A stretch of 40,372 bases of DNA from Microbacterium sp. GTDB taxonomy: Bacteria > Actinomycetota > Actinomycetes > Actinomycetales > Microbacteriaceae. Both the position numbers and the translations under genes were made by a program. The notes beneath the pieces were generated by a model. That model was not told the origin of the DNA, ran no database searches, and saw only the letters and a program-made list of their open reading frames with translations. Location of the stretch: contig JAGIAK010000013.1 in the NCBI GenBank assembly GCA_017744855.1, forward strand, positions 1-40,372. Direction: 5' to 3'. Below, piece after piece: positions 33,720 through 40,372 of this stretch (position 1 is its first letter; each line of letters opens with the position of its first letter).

Positions 33720-35000
33720 ATGACAGCACTGGCGAACGCAACGGTCGAGCAGGTGAGCACCCTGGCCGGGCTCACCGAGGTGCTCGTCGAGGTCGACCGC
33801 ACGCTGAACGGGTTGTTGGCGGTGAAGGAAGGTGTGCTGGCGCTGGGTAGCCGGTTGGCACTCGACATGGCGGGGGATGACGATGATCACGGCGATCTGA
33901 GTCTGCGTGCGGTGGCGGCGGAGTTCGCGGCGGCTCTGCGGGTGAGTGATCGTACGGTGCAGGCGCGGATGGCGGAGGCCGAGGTGAAGGTGACGCGGTT
34001 CCCCGGGGTGTGGCGGGCGCAGGGGGAGGGGCGGATCGGTGCGGGGCATGCGCGGGCGATCCTCGATGCGGGGATGCATCTCGACGATGAGGTTTCGCGT
34101 GAGGCGTATGTGGAGAAGGTGGTCGCGTTCGCGGAGACGGAGTCGCCGAATCGTGTCGGTCGGATGGCGCGGCGGGTCGCGGAGTGCTTCCAGCCACGCA
34201 CGCTGGACGACCGGCACCGGGAGGCGCGTCGTGAGCGGCGGGTGTGGGTGACGGATGCGGCGGACGGCATGGCGCGGTTGGGTCTCCTCGGCCCCGCGGC
34301 TCTCGTGCACGGGGTGTTCTCGCGCCTGACCGCGATGGCGGAGAAGGTTCAGGTCGATGGCGCGCCGGAACGTGCGGATGCTGCAGGTTCTGTCCACGAT
34401 CGGCGTATCGATGAGGTCCGGTGCGATCTGGCGCTCGATCTGCTGTTGTCGGGCGCGCCTTCGGGGCACGAGACGGCGGAGGGAATGCTCGCGGCGATCG
34501 CCGGGCGGGTATCGGTGACGGTGCCCGTGCTCACGCTGATGGGGGTCGACGAGACCCCGGCCGAACTCGACGGCGCCGTCCCGGTCGACGCGGCGACCGC
34601 GCGCAGGCTCGCGGGCGCCGCATCCGGCTGGGATCGGATCCTCACGCATCCGTTGACCGGCGGGGTCCTCGCCGTCGACCGTTACCGACCCTCGGCGGAC
34701 CTCATCCGACATCTCACCGCCCGCGATCAACGGTGCCGATTCCCAGGATGCGGGCGGGCGGCCGTCGACTGCGACCTCGACCACACGACGGATGCCGCGC
34801 TCGGCGGACCGACGACCGCGGAGAACCTCGGTGACGTCTGCCGACGGCATCACGTGCTCAAGCACCACTCGCCCTGGCGCGTTGAACAACTCGGAGGCGG
34901 GCTCTTCGCCTGGACCAGCCCCACCGGAAAGGTCTATATCGACCGACCGCCCGCCCAGAACACCGTCACCTTCACGGAAGAAGACCCACCGCCCTTCTGA
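33720..35000 (+). CDS. DUF222 and HNH endonuclease domain protein (13E12 type)
   Basis: 426 residues. An N-terminal helical DUF222 domain (about 1-280) with LSLRAVAAEFAAALRVSDRTVQARMAEA is followed by a C-terminal HNH domain (about 330-395): DQRCRFPGCGRAAVDCDLDHTTDAALGG, then ENLGDVCRRHHVLKHHSPW. The zinc Cys and the His/Asn catalytic residues are kept. These proteins are multicopy in actinobacteria; their role is unsettled. ATG 33720 has GGGGGT upstream; a TTG at 33708 is less likely. It is not linked to either flanking operon. Confidence 0.88.
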   Translation: MTALANATVEQVSTLAGLTEVLVEVDRTLNGLLAVKEGVLALGSRLALDMAGDDDDHGDLSLRAVAAEFAAALRVSDRTVQARMAEAEVKVTRFPGVWRAQGEGRIGAGHARAILDAGMHLDDEVSREAYVEKVVAFAETESPNRVGRMARRVAECFQPRTLDDRHREARRERRVWVTDAADGMARLGLLGPAALVHGVFSRLTAMAEKVQVDGAPERADAAGSVHDRRIDEVRCDLALDLLLSGAPSGHETAEGMLAAIAGRVSVTVPVLTLMGVDETPAELDGAVPVDAATARRLAGAASGWDRILTHPLTGGVLAVDRYRPSADLIRHLTARDQRCRFPGCGRAAVDCDLDHTTDAALGGPTTAENLGDVCRRHHVLKHHSPWRVEQLGGGLFAWTSPTGKVYIDRPPAQNTVTFTEEDPPPF

Positions 35001-35047
35001 GTCGTGTATGTCCCGGAGTGAGGATGCCGCGAGCAGCCTGCGCCAAA

Positions 35048-37032
<1,985 letters not shown>

Positions 37033-37034
37033 CC

Positions 37035-37646
37035 ATGACGGACAAGAACTTCGAAGAGAACGAGGTTCCGGAGGGGTCGGATGCTCAGGCATCCGGCCCC
37101 GCGCCGCAGAACCCGGATTCCGCCGAGGCGCGGGCTGCCGAGCACTCCGACGACGACCTGACGGTCGACGACATCCTGGGTGCGGAGCAGACCGACGAGG
37201 CGGCAGCCGCCGAGTCCGCCGCGATCTCCGACGCGGAGCACTTGCTGAACGACCTCAAGCGTCTGCAGGCCGAGTACGCGAACTACCGCCGTCGCACGGA
37301 GGAGCAGCGTCAGGTCGAGATCGAGCGCGCGAAGGGTGAGGCCGCCAAGGGGCTCATCCCCGTGCTCGACGACCTCGCTCGCGCCTCCCAGCACGGCGAC
37401 CTGGTGGAAGGCACGCCGTTCGCCGTGATCGCCGAGAAGATCCGGTCGGTCGTGGAGCGCCTCGGCGTGGTCTCGTATGGCGAGGCGGGCGAGGAGTTCG
37501 ACCCGCAGCGTCACGAGGCGATCTTCCAGCAGCCCACTCCGGGCGTCGAGAAGACCACGATCCTCGAGGTCGTCGAGGTGGGGTACCGCCTCGGTGATGT
37601 CGAGCTGCGCCCTGCGAAGGTCGTCGTCGCTGTACCGGCTGAGTAG
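37035..37646 (+). CDS. grpE: Nucleotide exchange factor GrpE
   Basis: 203 residues. An acidic disordered N-terminus (1-70), the coiled coil LNDLKRLQAEYANYRRRTEEQRQ, and the C-terminal beta domain with EIVEVGY-like segment ILEVVEVGYRLGDVELRPAKVVVA. It releases ADP from DnaK. The ATG is two bases after the dnaK stop, so translation is probably coupled. Confidence 0.95.
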   Translation: MTDKNFEENEVPEGSDAQASGPAPQNPDSAEARAAEHSDDDLTVDDILGAEQTDEAAAAESAAISDAEHLLNDLKRLQAEYANYRRRTEEQRQVEIERAKGEAAKGLIPVLDDLARASQHGDLVEGTPFAVIAEKIRSVVERLGVVSYGEAGEEFDPQRHEAIFQQPTPGVEKTTILEVVEVGYRLGDVELRPAKVVVAVPAE

Positions 37647-37657
37647 GCAGGTGATCG

Positions 37658-38638
37658 ATGGCTAGCCAGGACTGGTTCGACAAGGACTTCTACAAGATCC
37701 TCGGGGTGTCGAAGGACGTCAGCGAGGCCGATCTCAAGAAGACGTATCGCAAGCTCGCCCGCAAGTACCACCCCGACTCCAATCAGGGTGATGCCGCGGC
37801 CGAGGCGAAGTTCAAGGAGATCAGCGAGGCCTATTCGGTGCTCTCGGATGCCGAGCAGCGCAAGGAGTACGACGAGATCCGCGCCATGGGCTCGGGCGCC
37901 CGCTTCACGGCGGGCGGTTCGGGCGCGGGCGGGTTCGAAGACGTGTTCAGCCGATTCGGTCAGTCCGGACGTGGCCAGACCGCCGACTTCGAGGACATCT
38001 TCTCGATGTTCAACCAGGGTGGCGGGGGCTTCGGCTCCGGCCGCTTCGGCCAGACCTCGGGCGGATTCCGGGGATTCGGCGGCCCGCAGCGCGGTGCCGA
38101 CGTCACCGCGCGCACCACCCTCGACTTCGCGACCGCCGTGCAGGGCGAGACCATCACCCTGCAGGGCGAAGACGGCAAGCCGTTCAAGGTGAAGATCCCC
38201 GCCGGCGTCGCCGACGGTCAGAAGATCAAGCTGCGTGGCCGGGGTCGCCCCTCGCCCGATGGCGGGGAGAACGGCGACATCGTGGTGCAGATCACGGTGC
38301 GCCCGCATCCCGTCTTCACACGCGAAGGTCTCAACCTTCGCGTGGTGGTGCCGGTGACGTTCACCGAGGCCGCGCTCGGCGCGACGATCGAGGTGCCGAC
38401 GCTCGGCGGAGACCCCGTCAAGCTGCGAGTCGCCCCTGGCACCCCATCGGGACGGGTGCTGCGCGTCAAGGGCCGCGGCGTCACCACGACGAAGGGCACG
38501 GGCGACCTCCTCGCCGAGCTGCAGATCGCGGTGCCGTCGCACCTCGATGAAGCTGCCCGTGAGGCGCTGGAGGCGTTCCAGGCTCTGGAGCCGCAGGAGA
38601 ATCCCCGCGCCGACCTCATGGCGAAGGCACGGCGATGA
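37658..38638 (+). CDS. dnaJ: DnaJ-type co-chaperone without zinc finger
   Basis: 326 residues. The J domain covers about 8-75 with HPD at 38-40, then a Gly/Phe-rich linker (about 85-150) and the two C-terminal substrate domains. It has no Cys at all, so the four CxxCxGxG zinc motifs of classical DnaJ are missing; it is of the CbpA (type B) layout. The dnaK-linked copy in many actinobacteria has the zinc finger. A site AGGTG precedes ATG 37658. Confidence 0.93.
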   Translation: MASQDWFDKDFYKILGVSKDVSEADLKKTYRKLARKYHPDSNQGDAAAEAKFKEISEAYSVLSDAEQRKEYDEIRAMGSGARFTAGGSGAGGFEDVFSRFGQSGRGQTADFEDIFSMFNQGGGGFGSGRFGQTSGGFRGFGGPQRGADVTARTTLDFATAVQGETITLQGEDGKPFKVKIPAGVADGQKIKLRGRGRPSPDGGENGDIVVQITVRPHPVFTREGLNLRVVVPVTFTEAALGATIEVPTLGGDPVKLRVAPGTPSGRVLRVKGRGVTTTKGTGDLLAELQIAVPSHLDEAAREALEAFQALEPQENPRADLMAKARR

Positions 38639-38646
38639 GCATCCGT

Positions 38647-38729
38647 CCGGTCGTTGAGCGAGCACGACGAGACGAAACGCGTCATCTGCGCGTTTTGTCT
38701 CGTCGCGGCGCTCATCGCTCGACGACCGG
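38647..38729. repeat. Complete inverted pair of REP-like units (REPIN-like) between dnaJ and hspR
   Basis: A plus unit (38649-38681: GGTCGTTGAGCGAGCACGAC, then GAGACGAAACGCG) faces an inverted unit (38689-38728) with the spacer TCATCTG. The whole 83 bp forms a long imperfect hairpin. It lies nine bases after the dnaJ stop and ends just before the hspR ribosome site (GGAGGTG 38737-38743). It is the same family as the repeats in cysD and cysN. Confidence 0.88.
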
Positions 38730-38749
38730 GCTCCGTGGAGGTGGCCGTC

Positions 38750-39172
38750 ATGGTTGACAAGCGCATGGACGCCGACACCCCGGTGTTCGCGATCGCCGTC
38801 GCGGCGGAACTCGCGGGCATGCACCCGCAGACGCTGCGGCAGTACGACCGCATCGGTCTCGTCGTGCCCGGCCGCACCTCGGGCGGGTCCCGACGATACT
38901 CGACCCGTAACATCGAGCAGCTCCGCGAGGTCGCCCAGCTCTCCGCCGAGGGCATGAGCCTCCCGGCGATCGCCCGACTGCTCGACCTCGAAGACGAGAA
39001 CCGGATGCTGCGCCGCCGCATCGCCGAACTGGAAGGGGCTCTCCGCGCCGAGCGGGAGAACCGTCCGGGAGCCCGTGTGTTCGCGGCGGGGTCGGCCGGC
39101 GTCGTGCCGGTGCCCGGCGGACGTCGCATCCGCCGCTCCACCGAAGTGGTGCTCTGGCACCCGAACGGCTGA
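38750..39172 (+). CDS. hspR: Heat-shock repressor HspR (MerR family)
   Basis: 140 residues. A MerR-type helix-turn-helix at about 8-75: FAIAVAAELAGMHPQTLRQYDRIGLV, RTSGGSRRYSTRNIEQLREVAQL. A coiled-coil part DENRMLRRRIAELEGALRAE follows, then a basic tail. It binds HAIR elements at dnaK, probably with DnaK as co-repressor. The ATG at 38750 has GGAGGTG upstream; an in-frame start at 38654 would lie inside the repeat and is rejected. Confidence 0.93.
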   Translation: MVDKRMDADTPVFAIAVAAELAGMHPQTLRQYDRIGLVVPGRTSGGSRRYSTRNIEQLREVAQLSAEGMSLPAIARLLDLEDENRMLRRRIAELEGALRAERENRPGARVFAAGSAGVVPVPGGRRIRRSTEVVLWHPNG

Positions 39173-39260
39173 CCGCGTCGTTACCGGCGCCTGACCGCGC
39201 CGTTACCAGGCGCCTGGCCGCGTCGCTACTCGACGCCTGAGCGGGTCGCTACCGGACGCC
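39170..39260 (+). repeat. 23-bp tandem repeat starting at the hspR stop codon
   Basis: Four units of about 23 bp: 39170-39191, 39192-39214, 39215-39237 and 39238-39260, of the form TGACCGCGTCGTTACCGG-CGCC. A fifth, diverged unit follows to about 39288. The first three bases of unit one are the stop codon of hspR. Confidence 0.85.
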
Positions 39261-39305
39261 TGACTCGGGGTCGCTGTTGACTCGCGCCCTCCGGGCAGCG
39301 ACCCA

Positions 39306-39617
39306 CTACGACGGCCCGCGCCAGATCTTGGTCGCGAGATTCGCCACCTCCTTGTCGAGATCGTCGACGCGTTCTTCGAGGGCGTCGATCTTGTTCTCGA
39401 GCTTGTCGAACTTCTTGTCCATGCTCGCTTCCAGCTTGTCGAACCGCACGTCGATACGGTCGAGGCTCTCGCGGATGTGACCGACGTTGTCGTCGACGCG
39501 GCCGATCTCGGCGCGGAGGATCCGACCGAAGCCGGTCGTCAGCATCGTGGCCGTGCCGATCATGACCGCCGAGAAGACGCCGATGAGGGTCCACACCTGT
39601 GGCTCGTTCAAGATCAT
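39306..39617 (-). CDS. Small membrane-anchored coiled-coil protein
   Basis: 103 residues. One hydrophobic helix (PQVWTLIGVFSAVMIGTATML) near the N-terminus, then a long heptad coiled coil (about 40-95: IRESLDRIDVRFDKLEASMD; KKFDKLENKIDALEERVDDL). It ends with ATKIWRGPS. It has the shape of small membrane-bound coiled-coil proteins, some of them of phage origin, but no family is assigned. ATG 39617 has GGAGG very close (one base), which makes the start somewhat uncertain. Confidence 0.65.
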   Translation of the reverse strand: MILNEPQVWTLIGVFSAVMIGTATMLTTGFGRILRAEIGRVDDNVGHIRESLDRIDVRFDKLEASMDKKFDKLENKIDALEERVDDLDKEVANLATKIWRGPS

Positions 39618-39946
39618 GCCTCCAGATTGCGCGGTGTCGCCCTGAATGGCAGTCCGCAAGGTGAACAGGGGAGAGGTCGAGTTCGCGAGTCGGTGCTGTC
39701 GAGTGATCTCAGCGTCACACGCATGGCACGCGGCCGCCCGGGCGACGGGTGGGAACGGCCGGCGACCGTGGATAACTCGTCCGCGAGCTCGCGTGTGGAG
39801 GACGCGCGCCGCGCGTCCGGCTCGAATGTGGAGGACGGGTGCCGCGTGGCGAGCTCGATCGTGAACGAAAGGCGCGCGCTCCGCGTCGCAGCGTCGCGGG
39901 CCCCGACAGGGCGCTTCCCCGCCGCGCGCGGTATCGTTGCGACACG
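39618..39946. other. 329-bp non-coding gap
   Basis: No supported gene. It contains a perfect 8-bp hairpin GGACGCGC (39800-39807) and GCGCGTCC (39811-39818) with a three-base loop, and a direct repeat GTGGAGGACG (39795-39804 and 39828-39837). The end holds the promoter zone of the next gene, with TATCGT at 39932-39937. Confidence 0.5.
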
Positions 39947-40372
39947 ATGAGGATGACGCGTCGCACTCTGCTGATCGGCGCCGGAGCCGGCGTCATGGGG
40001 GTGCTGCTCGCCTCCTGCACCCCGGAGCCGGCGCCGTCCCCCACGCCTGACACGCGGCCTCCGTCGCCACGGCCGACGGGCGCCGCTCTGGTGCCCGCCG
40101 CGTTCGCCCGCAGCGCGTGGACGGTCGACCCGTTCTCGCTCGGCGCCGCCAGCTACACGCCGTCCGGCGCGCAGCAGAGCGCACGCGATGCGCTCGCCGT
40201 CCCGGTGTCCGGCCGCATCTTCCTCGCCGGAGAGGCCACCGACGCCGAGGCTCCCGGCACGATGTCCGCCGCGGTCCGCTCGGGAGTCACTGCCGCCGAG
40301 GCGCTGATCGCCGAGGGTAGGGCGGGCGAGGCGGCCCGCGATCTCAAGGCGCGGCTGGCGTCGGGACGTGGC
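39947..40372 (+). CDS. Secreted amine-oxidase-like flavoprotein, 3' end missing
   Basis: The frame from ATG 39947 is open to the window end (142 residues). The N-terminus MRMTRRTLLIGAGAGVMG with LLASC is a lipoprotein signal with a twin Arg (possible Tat export). After a Pro-rich linker comes WTVDPFSLGAASYTPSGAQQ and GRIFLAGEATDAEAPGTMSA, then AAVRSGVTAAEALI. These are motifs normally found at the C-terminal end of flavin monoamine oxidases, where they bind FAD. Here they start about residue 65. The rest of the enzyme, including a Rossmann GxGxxG motif, would have to follow outside the window. Confidence 0.7.
   Translation, partial: MRMTRRTLLIGAGAGVMGVLLASCTPEPAPSPTPDTRPPSPRPTGAALVPAAFARSAWTVDPFSLGAASYTPSGAQQSARDALAVPVSGRIFLAGEATDAEAPGTMSAAVRSGVTAAEALIAEGRAGEAARDLKARLASGRG

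Noticed and set aside
38654..38752. Longer hspR starting at 38654
   Set aside because: The extra N-terminus would be coded by the REP-like hairpin, while ATG 38750 has a strong GGAGGTG site and starts at the normal family position.
39770..39780. DnaA box (CGTGGATAA)
   Set aside because: A single near-match with no cluster, no dnaA/dnaN gene and no AT-rich unwinding region; not an origin.

Overview
The window is high-GC, gene-dense DNA of an actinobacterium, most likely a Microbacterium or a close Microbacteriaceae relative. The pointers are: a dnaK-grpE-dnaJ-hspR operon with HspR (HAIR-type) operators, a 7-Fe ferredoxin with an FprA-type reductase, a RIO kinase, a DUF222-HNH (13E12-type) protein, an LPATG-type surface protein, several promoters that seem to give leaderless mRNAs, and the lineage-typical word GGATGC/GCATCC throughout. 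The genus is an inference; no rRNA or tRNA gene is present.

Left part (1-9.6 kb): the 3' end of a membrane-anchored protein; an alpha/beta hydrolase divergent from a TetR regulator, with two operator copies between them; two divergent MarR-like regulators with histidine-rich extensions beside a CDF metal exporter; a surface protein with both a lipobox and an LPATG tail; a UMF1-type MFS transporter; a TOPRIM-domain protein; and a double-unit Lrp/AsnC regulator.

Middle (9.6-21 kb): the Lrp regulator is divergent from a four-gene operon: an MHS symporter, an amidohydrolase, a ThDP decarboxylase and an agmatinase/guanidinobutyrase. The set suggests uptake and breakdown of a guanidino compound or arginine derivative. 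Next come a RIO kinase with a 14-codon leader ORF and attenuator-like folds, a DHA1-type MFS exporter, a 0.36-kb intergenic array of an 11-fold iterated 15-mer, an AraC regulator, and small membrane proteins and lipoproteins.

Sulfur block (21-33.5 kb, minus strand): one long overlapping operon runs sulfite reductase - APS reductase - cysD - cysN - sulfonate-type ABC importer (SBP, ATPase, permease) - uroporphyrinogen-III methyltransferase - ferredoxin-NADP reductase - ferredoxin - thioredoxin-reductase-like flavoprotein. A sirohydrochlorin chelatase (cbiX-like) lies just upstream. Together these cover sulfur import, sulfate activation and reduction, siroheme synthesis and electron supply. The N-termini of CysD and CysN are built from translated copies of a REP-like palindromic repeat. 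The same repeat forms a complete inverted pair between dnaJ and hspR.

Right part (33.7-40.4 kb): the DUF222-HNH protein, the heat-shock operon with a clear sigma70-type promoter flanked and overlapped by two HAIR elements, a 23-bp tandem repeat starting at the hspR stop codon, a small membrane-anchored coiled-coil protein, and the start of a secreted amine-oxidase-like flavoprotein whose C-terminal-type block appears unusually close to its N-terminus.
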